From Atrichornis clamosus (lineage: Eukaryota > Chordata > Aves > Passeriformes > Menuridae), in assembly GCA_013400975.1 (NCBI GenBank), contig WBMZ01000161.1, positions 124,001-188,000 of the forward strand: a DNA stretch of 64,000 bases. Reading direction: 5' to 3'. The notes below the pieces were generated by a model that was not told the origin of the DNA, ran no database searches, and was given only the letters and a program-made list of their open reading frames with translations. This document shows, piece by piece, positions 34,601-48,343 of the stretch. The position numbers were made by a program, and so were the translations under genes. Every line of letters starts with the position of its first letter. Position 1 is the first letter of the stretch.

Positions 34601-37600
34601 CATGTGAGTTCTCACTTTCTGTGTGTTCATTAATTGGGAAAACGCAGTTTCTCACCAGCTGGTACATCAAGCAAAAGAAAAATCTTATAACAATGAAAAT
34701 AAAAAAACCTCCACACCACTGATAAAGAAACTATTCAGCTATGAAAACACTCAGATGTTCAATTATGTTTCTGAGTCAGCAAAACATCAGTTAATCTTGT
34801 TGTTGCTGATGCATATTTAGCTGTGTTGATGTTTTGCTCTTTAGGAAGAGCATATTATCATACTTATATTGCCTATGTTTTTTTTCTGAGCCAGAATCTA
34901 AGCTCTGGAGTATGTCTCTCGCAGTTCCACAAGAAACCAGGGCTAACCAGATGCTGTCACCATGCTGATAATACTGTCTCACCTTTTAATAACTGAAATG
35001 CAATTTTCCAAAAACTGTACAAACACCCACTGGACCTGAAAAATACTATTTCTGTAACTGTAACTTTTCTCCTATAACAAGAAATTTCTGGTGCACTATG
35101 AGCACATCACAGTGACCCTGTTCCTTTCAGAAAAGGCCTGGCATTATGATCCTTACAAGTGAAAAACAGGTCCTGGCTTTAATTCAGAAGTGACCTCACA
35201 TAGCTAACCTGAAGCACGCACAAAGGTCCAGAGATGGTCTTTAATATTGCCTACCAAAAGGGAAGATAATTTCTGGCTGCCTTAGCAGTAATAGGGCTGG
35301 AACCCAAGACCATTTCAGCTGAAAAGTCACTCCAACACCTTGCCAGCTCTGGGCACAGCGGCTGTTACCTCTGGGTCCCTGGTATTTAAAAGAGAACCAC
35401 TTATGGGTAATACCTGCTGTTGCCTCTGACTACCATAATGACTGTAGTTAATGCTTACACCAGCAGAGCAGTGCGTGCTGGTCCCGCAGCCCTCCACCCA
35501 CAGCTGGCACCCCTGGCCATTTCCTGCAGTACACAAGGCGGCGGCCGCTGAGCACTCCCTGGGTGTACTGACATTTTTTGCACTGAGGCTGCTAATATGG
35601 GAGCAATGGTAATGCAAGAAGATTATATTCTTACTTCATCTTCCACTAACATCATGTTTCTCTTTCTCTTTTCAGGCTTTCAAAAGTTTTGACTAAAAAT
35701 GATTTGCCAGCGTAGAGAAAACCTGCAAGGTGCAATAAACAGTATGATTTAAGTACAGTGTTTGCTGAAAATGCAGTTATAAAAAAAGTAACAATGCCAG
35801 ATCTGCTAGCAATGAGAACTCTGCTGAAGTGAAGGGAGTAATTCCAGTTTACATCTTCTGAGGATCTGATCCCTACCAAAGCTGTTAGACATGGAATATC
35901 ACTTCAGTACACTAGGTGCCTGTTAACTGAAAGGTGTGGAAATAGGAGCATATTTGGTTTAGAGGTCTATATGGGACCTGTTCCGGAAGGCAGGTCCCTG
36001 CAAATCACTGAATATTTTCAGCACTGACTAGCTTGAGGGAGTGCTCACTCAAAAATCTTGCAAGGTTCGTTCCCCTTGCCTTCATTTTGAATGCAATGAT
36101 TTATCTTTGTTGACACCTACAGGAGCAGATAAGATCAAATTATGAACTGCTTTGAACTTCTTTAAATGACATGGGTGGTTTCAGTAAATATTTTCCAGCA
36201 AAATAATAAAACCAACTTTACTTGGCATCTTCCAGTGTCACACACAATTCTTTTTGGGTTTTAAATCCAATGTGGTGAGGAAGCTGTGATTATTCAGACG
36301 CAATGAAATTGCAGTTCTGCTGATTGTGATGTTAACAGCTGCAACTTTGACAACTTCAGACAATTTTGAGTTTAGACTAGCAGTGGTGCTGCCTTCTTGT
36401 TGGAAGTTCAGGTAGGAGTGGGGAATAAAAAAGATAGTAAAGCCGTCTCAAAATGGTAACAGAAAATAACCACTGCATTTCAGTGAAGACACGCACCAAG
36501 GTTAATTGGTCTAAGATAGTTTTGAGTAACTGCATCACAGAGGATCCATGAGGATTCCCTTTGCATGCATTTCTTGCTGAAGGCGAGGTTCAAAGACAGA
36601 CATAAATTGGGCATTGATGCCGCCACACTTTAGCAAAATGTCCGGACTATAATAACACAAAAGCAAAAATGTATAAGAAATGCTCATAAATACTTGCACA
36701 TAAAAAACCCTACATTTTTGCTTTTATATTATTCGCTACTCTTTTCATTTGGTTAGTTTACTGGCATTTTAGACTTAATTTCTAAATAAAAATACTTTTT
36801 TGGAATAGGGGATCATTGTCTATTAATAACGGACACATTTAGTCATAACAAAATACTATCCATTCGAACATTAATCTTTTAAATATGAGGGAAAAGAACT
36901 CGCAAATCTGAAAAAAATTCACTGACTAGTCTTTCTGATGAGTGTCTTGAAATGGCTTCTTCAACAACATGTGCAAGCTGTAAGTCGTAACTTTTTCCCC
37001 TCATAAACATGTAAAATCATATACAAGTTCAGTCATGATTGTTAAACTGTGGATCAAAGACACAGTTCATTATACCGAAGAGAGTATTTAAATACGCCCA
37101 CAAAGAGCATTCATTACCAGTGCCACCAGGCCTGTTGTTACTGCCTTCGCTGCTTTTGAATACAGACACTGTTGCTGTTTGGTTGAACAAATATACATAT
37201 TTCTGACCTGACATTAACAATCTTGTTGTGAGCTGACACTGTCTTGCAACAAGTTTGACCTGTTAAGCCTCACACACTGAGAGGTCGAGGCTCCCGTGTG
37301 TGAAGCCAGGCTCCCCCATAACTTGGGCCGCATCTCATGCACCGGCCATGCATTGCCTTCACTCTGGTTCCTTCACTGATGCTTATTTGCTGACCAGCTG
37401 CATGTAGAGCATTTGGTTGCAGAATAGGGGAGCGTGCTGTGTTGCTTCATGTGACACGACTTTGTCTGGTCAAAACAAGGCTACATACATGCCAGCCCCT
37501 TCAACTCAGGTCTCAATCCAACCTTCCCCTTTCCATTATTCCAGAATCTTCCTCATGCACTGAAGCAGATAAATCTTGACGGGAAAAATATTAATAAAGT

Positions 37601-37824
37601 CATCAAATCTGTCAATCATAGTTGCATTTAAAGACATTCATCCAAAGCTTGTCTGCATGCATTTTTCTATTAAGATTTTAAGAACGACCAGGCCTTTAGA
37701 ATTGGTGCCTCTTCTGTTCAACGTTTGACCAAGTGCTGGATATTGGGAAATGTGTTTATGAGCCAATGAATAATATCATAAAATACCTTGATGGATTTGA
37801 GTGTCTAGTTTTGTCAGCCACACT

Positions 37825-37870
37825 TTCCTTGGAACTTTCCTCTTCCTTGGAACTTTCCTCTTCCTTGGAA
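37825..37870 (+). repeat. 18-bp tandem repeat, about 2.6 copies
   Basis: The unit TTCCTTGGAACTTTCCTC occurs twice perfectly (37825-37842, 37843-37860), followed by TTCCTTGGAA. Confidence 0.95.
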
Positions 37871-39340
37871 TCTCAGGCACCTTCAAAAATTCCTAACTTG
37901 ACAACTTTTTGGTGGATTTGCCCTTGACAAATCATTCCTGCCAAAATGTCTGTAGCAGTTCAGAAATTACACCCTTCACAGATTTTTATCCGTGCTTCTT
38001 TGCCAAGGATTCTGTAGCTAGAGCTCTTCTAGCATAACATATCAAGTGAGTGCTCCTCATTGCATACAAAATCTGAAACTGTACTTTGGAAAACCTCCTA
38101 CTGCAGCCCCATTCTGCCATTTGAATTACAAGGTGCTAAGCTTTACTTGATATTTTACTTCTAGATTTCAGCAGTGTGAGTGGAAAGACATAGGATTTGT
38201 CTTCTTTTGCTGCAACTTGCATTGGAAAGAAGATCTATGGTCTTTGGAATTTTTCCATGTAACTAAGTATGAAAGAGGGCGATTTTTAAAACTCGCAACA
38301 CTTTGCAATCAGTTCAAACAATCATTTTAAATTCTTTCTTGCATGTCTCCCAGTTTTCCTATTGTAGCATGTTCTAGTCAGTTCAGAAATTAAAACCAGT
38401 GCTCTTCCACACATATGCTATCCTCTTGATCAAATTCCTTGTAACATCATAATGACTTTTTTTTTTCTTATTTGGCCTGCAAAATAACCTCTCATTTGTG
38501 TCATTTAAATTAAATTTTATAGTTTACTAAACCACTACCGGGTAATCATATACAATGGTAGTATTATTACTGTCTGAAGCCATGCCAAATTCTGAGCGTG
38601 GGCATTGCAATGAGCAAGCAGAGCCCCTGCCACCTCCATTTTGCCACTGTGGTACTAAGCTCTCTATACTATTGGAAGCCTTACAGAACTTTCCATGACA
38701 CGTGTTGAGCCTCAGGGCTGAATAAAATATTGTACCTTTATTACTACAGCTTCTTCTCCACATTGAGTAATCTTGTGGACTCTATATGAACTTTTTGTCA
38801 TTATCCATGTGTGCTTCAATAAAGTCAGTTGCTTTTTCTCGGGGAAGATTGCTCTGTCACCGACCATAACCAGATACATTTACAAGAAACCACTGCAAGA
38901 ATAGCCCTCACAGACTTAAGAACCATGATTTCTGTTATCTCATTTTGATTAACTGGAACTCTACATTTGTTTTCAGCCTTTTCCAGTAGTTGCAAAGTAC
39001 CAGGATCACATCTGCTTGCAAAAGGCAGTTGAAATAAGTTGCACTGAGCTTCTGAGAAACAGGCATGGCTTCAGGTTAGTCAATATAGTGATGAAAATCT
39101 TTGTCTTACAAGATGATTAATAAAACTTGGCATTTTGTTATGATTTGCCTTTTTCATTCCTTCTCCTGTGAATACTGAAAACTTATCAAGTCACTGGTAT
39201 TCTTAGTAGTTGCTTGAAAACTACAAGCTTTGATATCTCAAACTTTTTTTCTCATTAGGGGACCCTTGTTAAGTAAATATAGTTAACCAGAAGTTATTCT
39301 CAATTTAAAACTAACTGATGCAGAAATTGAGTGCATGGTC

Positions 39341-39393
39341 ACTTAGAAATACAACTTAGAAATACAACTTAGAAATAGACTTAGAAATACAAC
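39341..39393 (+). repeat. 14-bp tandem repeat, about 3.8 copies
   Basis: ACTTAGAAATACAA is repeated about four times, with one shortened and altered copy (TAGAAATAG). Confidence 0.95.
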
Positions 39394-42300
39394 CCCTGAA
39401 AAATATTCAAATTACAGTGAGCAGAGAAAGTATTTCATTTCCCTGAGCTGCATGGGAGGAAGGGCTTTAGTGATCTCTGATGAAAGGTTTCAACTGCTTT
39501 CCTGGGATCAAGCACTGTTTTTTCTTCTTTCAGGTGCTGATAAGTACAAGCCATTACTACACCAAGAAAAAAGGTTCATATTTTGTTAGAAATAGAATTC
39601 CATTTCTTAATTAAAGCATTTAAAATACATTCAATTTTAAATATATTTCATTTTATCTTCAGGAAAACATTACACTTTTTCAACATTTTCTACAATCTCC
39701 ACTTATTACACTTCTTAAAACATAAAGGCCTCCTGCTAAACGAAACTGTCTTGATGAATTTGGATTAACTTGTTAACTGTTCTTTATAGAGTAATGTGAG
39801 ATTCAGCAGAATGTTGAAAGGAAAGTCAGAAAGTTAAGCTTGCACTTGTGTACAGAAGTACCTTTTCCTGCTTCTGAGATAACTACTTGTAACTATTTTG
39901 CTAAAATAAAACTTTAGAGGGGGAACAGAAAAAAAAAAAACCTGGTTAAAAACATTTCCGGTAAATCTTTCTTAAGAGAAAATTATCTGAACTTCATAAA
40001 AAATAGTTTTATTTAAAAATATTTCCAATAGAAAAAGGCTATTAAGCAGAGATTTTGACTAAAAACTTCTGGTCTCTTCTTCTTCTATTTAAGAATCACC
40101 CTAAAATCACAACAGATTTTGGGAAAGTGATGCAGATTTTTCAATTATAGTCTAACTTCACCACAAGATCCACCCTTACGTCAGTGTCTCATAGGCCAAA
40201 CTTTCACTGTGTACCAGCCTAGCTGTAAATGCCACTTTACTTTTTATTGGATTTTTGAAAAGCAGGAAACCAAAAAGAGTGAAGTCTGGTAAAAAAACCA
40301 AACAAAACCCCTTACTATTTATTTACTTTAGAACACATCCTGCCAAATGCCTCAGGTTCATTTTCATGACAATATTACTATAAGTGAAATATGTCTTTGT
40401 GTCTCTAAACATCGGCAAAACAGTGATGAATCAGAGAGATGGAAGTGACATAGATGTATGCTGTGAAATCATAATTTCAACAGATTTTTTTTTTGTTTCT
40501 TTAACGGAATACTTTGTTAGAGATAAAACACTATTTAACAAATCAGAGGACTAAGAAAAAAATTTCCAGTTAAAAACCAGAGATGAACTTTCTCTGCTTC
40601 ATTCCATCACCAGAAACACAGTGGTTCTATAAAGTAAAAAACCAGGACTAAATAGAAAATATTTACATCCATAAAATATAAAAGGTGTCTTTTTCTTCCT
40701 GTCCCTTTCCTTCAACTTCTGATTTTTTTTAAAGTACCCTTTCCTCAGTCAATATGTCATGTAAATCAGCAGTATTCCACTTATAAAAAATAAATTTTTA
40801 CATTGTTCCGTAAGTTCAGATGTTAATAGAGGTTTAGGTTTTGATTTTGAGTATTTTCATGTTACTTTCATGTTTAGTAATAAAATAAATTCTCCTTTAA
40901 ACATGCATAATGACTTCATGTATACCTTAATAACATTCTTAATAACTTTTTTTGTTGTTATTTTTTCTATGAAGACTTTATTCCAATTAGTTATTGGTCA
41001 TTGAATTCACAGTGGTAATGATAGATTTATTATTAATTTACCCTTTTGGGCATAAAGATTTTTAGTTATATCTTTAACTTGAAAAGTTCGTATTTAATTG
41101 AAACATGCATTTATATGCTTTTCTGATGTCAGATATTTAAACAAAAAAACCACACATTATTTTAAAAAGTGGACTCTTCTATAACAAATATCATATGGAA
41201 AGCTGAACAAAAAATGTAATGAAGTGAGTTTTATCCACACCAACTTTCGTTCAGATTATTTGAATCAAAAGTGTATTGCATGTGATCTGTATATAAACAT
41301 TTGAAATCAGAGTGAACAGACAATTTGAAAACAAATAATACTCTAACATCTTTTACAAACATTTCCACTGAAAAGACACCCATGAGTCATATTTTTAAAG
41401 CTTTGCAATAAAAAAGCTGCTATAACAGGGCTCTATTCCACACGCACACACACAAATGATTGGAAATTCACATTAGCTTGATAGTGGAATAATTCTATTC
41501 CAGAACATGTTCTTTTGCCAGCTTACCTTCTTTTTTTTCCTACGGAAACAGCAGAGCTTGCCCCATGAAATAAAAGGCTGGAAACAAGGTATACTGAATC
41601 GCCAGAAAAACATTTTAATAGAGCCTCCTTGTAACAGGATAATGCAATTAGAAATAAAAGTATATTTTGCTTTTATTTGTCTTTCAGCCAATGAACTCAC
41701 ATTTTAAATGAAAATTTTATGCTTGTCATTAGATGTAGAATTACATACTTTAGAAGAAGAAAACAGAGCTAAAAGAGTTTATAAAGCATATTCTAAAAAC
41801 CTTAGAATTTCAAAAACCCAATGAAGCTTTGATTTTGTTTATATAAAATAACAACATAATCCATCTGTCTCTGGATTACATATTCCAATGTATTTGTAGA
41901 CACAAGATTAAGCAAGCAAATGTAAATCAGGCATGTTAGAGCCTTCCAGAGCATGTTCCAGGATCAGAGCTTTTTAAGAATGCAGCAGAGAGATGCTTGA
42001 CACTACAACTGCTTGCAGGTGATGACCTTCAGAGCACCCGGCACTCCTGGCACCCTGCCACATTTGATAAACCCTGCAATTTGCTACACAGCCCTGTACC
42101 ACCGTGGTTCTATTAGAAATAGTGACAAAAGACAAGAAAGAGTCCAGAAAGTGAGGAAAGTATTCTATTGTAATATTTGCCTGGCATTTCTGGACAGGAA
42201 GCCTATCCAGACCTATAAGATAGGCCTGGGCAGGTCCATCCAACTGCAATCTGTTTCAGAGAAATAATGTGGAATGTTTTATCTGTGAGAGCAAAACAGA

Positions 42301-45300
42301 TACCTCAACAGTCCATTCTAACTTTATGATCCATGAAAAATGAAGGATCCCATAAACTTCAGAAAAGTATTTGAGACAACGATACGGCCAAGCCTATGAA
42401 GGAAATTTATAGAGCCAAGAGTGGTTTAATATACTACAGCAGCAGAGAGCAGGCCAGGGATGGTTTGTAGCATGGTGCCAACAGCTGAAGTGTTTGGGGA
42501 AAAATGGCTGAAAGAATTTTTAATGGGATGAAAGTTGTAGCGAGTCTAGCTAGGGCCATGTGATAACTAACTAAATGAGATGCATCAAGAAAAGGCTTGT
42601 TACAGAGACTTCTCTTGGTAACACAATTTTCATGAAGTGAGTAATAATAAGGCAGCTTTTACATTTTTCTTTTCCTATTTAAGAAGACCTGAGAACTCAC
42701 TTTAAATCCCATTGGGGTGCAGAGAACAATACATAGCTTCAACAAATACTTGAAGGCTGATTTTTTTCCACCAGTGTTGTGCTGAACATAATTTATCACC
42801 AGCTCCCATACATATCACCAATACATATCCGATACATATTCACCAAAGAGGGTGAACACAAAAGGCACGTAGGAAGGTTTTTGCTGAAGTCATGACATTG
42901 CCATGGACGAAGAAGAGTGGTCCAGAGGCTTGTGGCTGAAGTAAGCTCACCAGCATCAGGAGTGGCGCATGACAAGAGCTGAGGCTCTGTTGCCACTATA
43001 CCCACTTCCCATTAAATGGAAATATTCCATGGGTTTTGTTAATGATGTTGCCCAACTATCCAAGTGAAATGCTGTCAAACGTCTTTAAGTTAGCAGAGTT
43101 TATGCATCCTTTTGCTTCTTTTTCAGTCATTGTCTTTGATGTTCAGACTGCACATGCTGTCTTAAGGGAGAAAGAAAACCTTTCTTCTCATTCCAGAGCA
43201 GCTTTTCTGTGTTTTCTTTTCATAATACTGACTGAAGATAAAACTCATGAGTTCACACTTGATCACTGCCAGATATACTACAAAAACCTGCAATAGTTGT
43301 TTCAGAAAGCCTACAAATGATTGAGGGTTACCTGTTTCAGTGCTTCATCTGCTGTCTTGTGTAAAAATAGTTATACTCCAGAAGAAATCCACAGAGAAGA
43401 GCAGGAGAATGAGGACAATTTTGGGGTGGCCTGAAGTGTCCCTCACTGGAGGACTTGTAACAGGGCCTTAGGGGAATTTGAGACCCATTAATCCTATGGG
43501 TCTTCAAGACCTGGAAATAAAGTGCCTCCTAGAACAGAGGTAAAAATTCTTTGAAGTCATGTAACTGTGAACCCAAAGAAACTTAGCTGCAATACTTCTG
43601 AGCCCTTCATTTGGGAACATAAATTTTCAATGGAGCAGAGAATGCCAGAGAAGTGAGCACACAGACCACCACTCTATGGTCTTAATTAGGTGGAGGGAAC
43701 ATAGTTTTAATAAGGTGTTTGCTAGGCCTCTGGAGGATGTAAATTGGAGCACTTTTTCCTTGTGCTAATGACCCTTGAGAGGAAATTATCACTAAAAGTA
43801 AATGCTCAGGAAAATAGTTAAGGTGTCCCTAATGCATGCCAGGTTCTTGGTTATCCTCCACCCCTCTGGGTTGCATAGAGCTTTTCTAGTGCTCCTCAGG
43901 ACAAGTGACTGTTATCAATCTTCAAGTTTCTCATGGAAAATCAGCACTCTTAGCACCAAAATATGTCTTGTGTGTGTATTTCAGCAGTCAGCACGGATGG
44001 CTATCGGCCATCAGTAAACTACAGCCAGAGTTCTGGAATCAATGTTTTTAAATTCTTGAGGAATTATCAGAACTGTAAAGTTTTGCAATGTCTCTCATCA
44101 TTATTGGCAGTAAAAAAAAATACTTTTGCAGTTTTTCATCCTACTATCTACTTTTTTTTTTTCCAGAGGTCTCAATGCCAAAAAAAGTTACAGTTGCCAG
44201 TTAGAGCTGCTAAAGGTTCTGAAGGCAGATCTCTTATTGAAGTGTAATATTTCTGTTTTGCATGAGGATGACTCTGTGTTACTCTCTTTACTGCTTAGAA
44301 TCAGACCATGAATAAAAGTAAACTTACTATAAACACCCTTTGACTAAAATTCTTACTTCCTTTCAAAGACTGCATCAAAAAAAGTAATATACAAAAGGGG
44401 TTTTCAAAAAGAAATTTAATTCCAGACTTGTCATTGGAGTGCAAAACAATGCAGAGTGGCTTTACCTTGCCTTGGGAGAGAATCTTTTGCTGCTCAAGCT
44501 CCCCAACACACAAAGGAGGAGCAGCCATTCCCAGTCACTTGGCTGGCTACTCAGCCTGCAACATGGAGCAAGAAGAAAAGTGCATTATAATCATGGGAAC
44601 ACATACTAATAACAGTTTACAGTCATGGTGTCTTTCAATGCAACATACAATTCACAGGCTGTCTCTCCAAAACACAGACCAGATATAAAACGAAAGTGAA
44701 AGAGGCCCCAGTCAGTTTTACACTGCAGTGCACGTTGTCTCTTGTGTAGTTTTTAACCCTAGACATAGTAAAATCCAAGAGACTACAAATTCTCTGCATA
44801 TTAAGCTTTGTACTTTAGCATATCATGAGTATATCAGCATCTCATAGAAAAAATGGAATCATTCATAAGATTACTTCGGAATAGTTCATGAGATTACTGT
44901 AAAAATTCTTCTTCTTATTTTATATCTAAGCTTTTGCATTTGCAAAACCTTGAATTCAGCATATGTGTTTATTGTTTACCATATTTGGTTTGAGTTTAAG
45001 AAAGAAAACAACGCAAAGTCAATTTTTCTTTGTTGCTAACAGACTCAAACCCATATATATGAAATGTAGTGTATATAAAACCTGGGGAAGCTTTGGGATG
45101 GGGTTGCTTTGAAAAACTGATCTTTAATCAAGTGACTTGTCTAGTCCTCATAAAGGGTTAGAAAAAACTGGGCAGAGATTTCTTAGTTCTTTTGGAGAAA
45201 AATGTGCAGTTCAAACACATAAATTCCAACCTACAATAAAGAATGCTTGGAATAGTGACTGCATCCTATAGTGTGCATTTATTTGTCAGAATACAAACAC

Positions 45301-46202
45301 TCATACATTTCTAAGGACCAGCATGTAGGTGAACAGTCCAGAAACATACTGCATGCTTTCAATTCTCAATAAAACTAGTGCAAAATGAATGCAGGTTCAA
45401 ACGTTTATACATCTGACATCTTTCTTCTGAAGGATATGTATCCTTTTTCTTATTTTTTTTCCTTTTCCCTAAAGGGATTTCAGTAATTTCGTCTAGCAGT
45501 GTATTACTTAACATATTACACATTGTTGGAGAGCACTTGCCTGGAATTTGAGACCTCTCTTTGCTCCAGATTTCCAATATGACCTTGAAGAAGTCAGATT
45601 TTTTTTAAATTTTTTTTTTATTTTTAAAGAAACTAAAACCTTTTCAGTGTCAGACCTCATTCTCTCTTCTCTATCTTCTGTACCATTTCCTGGCACATAA
45701 GGTAGAGGTAAAAAGACTTTTCCATTTTACAGATCATAGCAAAAATTAAATTTAAAAAATTAATGCAGTCAGATACTGAAGAGCTTTTTTAAGAAGACTG
45801 TTAATGAAGCATTATAGATGTAGTCTGCATATTTGTTCTTGCTGGGAAAAAATTATGAAATTATACAAACTATAATTACAGACTTGTAATTTCTCTGTCT
45901 ATGAAACAAGACACTGCCAGTAAATTAAGATACTAACTTAGAATTTAAAATATGATAACCACTAAAAAACTAGGCTACTTTTAATTGTCATGACAAGCCT
46001 GTTTAATCAGAACATTTTGAGAGATCTAAAATACAATATAGGTCATTGCAAATGAAAGATTGAGAATATGCATGCAGACATAAAAGAGTTCATATAGCTC
46101 CCTGTTATCATGGTCCCAACAGAGCAAAGTATTTTCTGCCAGACAGGCTATGAAAAACAGACCTTTCACATACATGCAACTGGATTTGATTTTCCTCTGG
46201 AA

Positions 46203-46223
46203 TTTATATATATATATATATAT
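46203..46223 (+). repeat. (TA)n dinucleotide repeat
   Basis: About ten TA units. Confidence 0.9.
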
Positions 46224-48329
46224 GGAAAAGAAATGTGCACAGACTTTCAAACACACATGAATATAGAAAAGTAAAAATAGATGTGTGTATCCAATTTACA
46301 GAGAGTGAGAATAGCTAAGAAAAAAAGCCAAAAAAGCATGATTTAAAAATGACAGGCAAATTAAAAAGGTATAATTTCAAAATTCTGGGAAAATGAGCTA
46401 TGGCTTATTATTTTGAGGGCTTGAGTTTGACACTAATAACTCTGTAATAGAATAAACATCAGTAGTTCTCTGTGTCTTGGAATATTGCCTAGAACAAAGT
46501 AATTATGGAATCCACAGTTTGTGGCAGCATTTTCTCATTTTTATGTAGCATAAATTTAGAATTAATTTAGAGCTTACATAGTGAAAGGACAGGACCATAT
46601 ACACATGCACAAACATATGACATATGTATGCATGTAATATTTAGCAAATGGAAGTTGTGCTGCAATTGATCCCCCAATTTCATAGCTGTGATCCATAATG
46701 CAGATTGCTTATTGTTCTAAAACACCACCCCCGAATGGTAAAGTAAAGAATCCCTGAAGGGTAAAAATAAGGATTTTTGATTCTAGTAACACAACATACA
46801 TGCTCTTACATATAAACACAGCATTTCTGCACCTCACCAGCATCAAACGAGAAGATAAAATCCTCTTGTACCTCTCAAATTGTCAACACTTTAACTCTGG
46901 ACAGTGGTTTTAAGCCTCAGGTACAGCAATTTGATGCATCTTTTTTATATACAGGGTTTTTGTATTTCATAAGCCTGGTTTCATAACTGCAAAATATAAT
47001 ATCAGGCATCAGTTTACTGAACAGACACAGGTGAAAAATAAGAAGATCTAGAGCTATCAACAGAATAAAACCAGTAGTAGAATGACCTATTATGATATGA
47101 ACATTCAGATCATATCAGCTTCATGAGTAGTCATTAGAGTTTAAAATATATACTCATGAATGAAGAGTAATATTCCTTTACTATGAATTATATCTCTAAT
47201 TAGGAAAACTAAATAGCATCTCTGTTTAGACTGTAAGGAGTATTCCCTCCAGTATAGGAAAGAGAACTTCCACTAATGTATTTATATGTCAAAAATAAAT
47301 ATCTAAAAATCTTGCTTACATTTAGAACTCATGTATGATTTTTCCAGGGGTGATTTCATTTGCAAACTACTATGGAAGGGTACAAAGTGGAAGGATGGAG
47401 GGCAGCAAAATTAATTACAAAAAGACATCATGAGAATTTCATAGGGAATATGGGAACAGTAAAGCTTTTGGAGATGCAGAAAGAACCAAACCTGTAGTGA
47501 GAGGAAGAATGTAAAAGACATTTGAGGTGTTTCCCAGTAGGAAAAATGAGAGGTGGAATGATGAAAGTCACCAAAATACAGAGAAACTCTGGGGCTAGGC
47601 AGATGGCACCTTAGAGTCAACTCTTCTATGTACTTGACATTTGGGTTCGTATTTGATGCTTTTCTTACTGTTTCATATTTTCCATTAATTATAATTTTAG
47701 TTTGTGTCAGCCTGTGCGTTTTTAATCTGTTGACTCAAAGGAGATATCCGTTTATCTCTGATTTCAACCTTTCTAACCTTTCAGCCTCTCTAACCAGAAG
47801 AAATACGTTATGTGAAACCTGAAATATTGAAAAGGTCACAAAAACCTACAGACGAGTGTGATGCAAATTATGCATCTTGGGACAAATGTGTATGCATGTC
47901 AATCTATCTGTATTCACTCCAATGCCAAGCTTGTTTTAGCCTTCTTCAGGCATGCAGTCTAGAGACTTCCATGTCACCCTTCAGCTCAGTTCTACAGATT
48001 TTTCCGGTCATTGCAACTTGCAGTTTCCTTTGTGCCGGACTGACTTTTGAGCCTTTTTCTAGGCTATGCAGCCGGCCATGCAATAGGGAAGAAACCACAG
48101 CATAAAGATGCTAGAGAGAAATGTGAAACCTGGCAAGGTTCCTCTGCGAGTGGGGCAACAGAAAAGGCAGAAAAGATGCCCCCATGGTGTGTTGTGTGGG
48201 AAAGTAGGGATGGAGATGAAGGCACGGGCCTACCACCCAGGACGTGAGGCTTGGCAGGTCTGCCCTGTCTCGTGAGCGCCAAGGGTTCTCTCTTCTTGGT
48301 TCCTGGATCAGTTTTAAATCAGATGGGGA

Positions 48330-48343
48330 GTGCCACCTGCTGG
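48330..48343 (-). promoter_or_regulatory. Consensus CTCF core motif
   Basis: Read on the minus strand the sequence is CCAGCAGGTGGCAC. It fits every position of the 14-base CTCF core consensus CCASYAGRKGGCRS. CTCF sites mark loop anchors and domain boundaries, and motif orientation matters. Occupancy cannot be judged from sequence alone. Confidence 0.6.

Larger units (their letters stand above)
27270..47999. other. No recognisable coding gene; upstream/intergenic or further 5' intron
   Basis: About 20.7 kb with no convincing exon of a known protein. It holds a CR1 fragment (28998-29291), CpG-dense patches near 29.91-29.99 and 35.46-35.55 kb, a G/T-rich repeat at 31.58-31.69 kb, short tandem duplications at 37.83 and 39.34 kb, a (TA)n tract at 46.2 kb, and an unexplained minus-strand frame at 38.53-38.76 kb. 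40.7-41.3 kb is markedly AT-rich. In mammals the next gene on this side of MACC1 is ITGB8; no integrin sequence is seen here. Confidence 0.55.
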
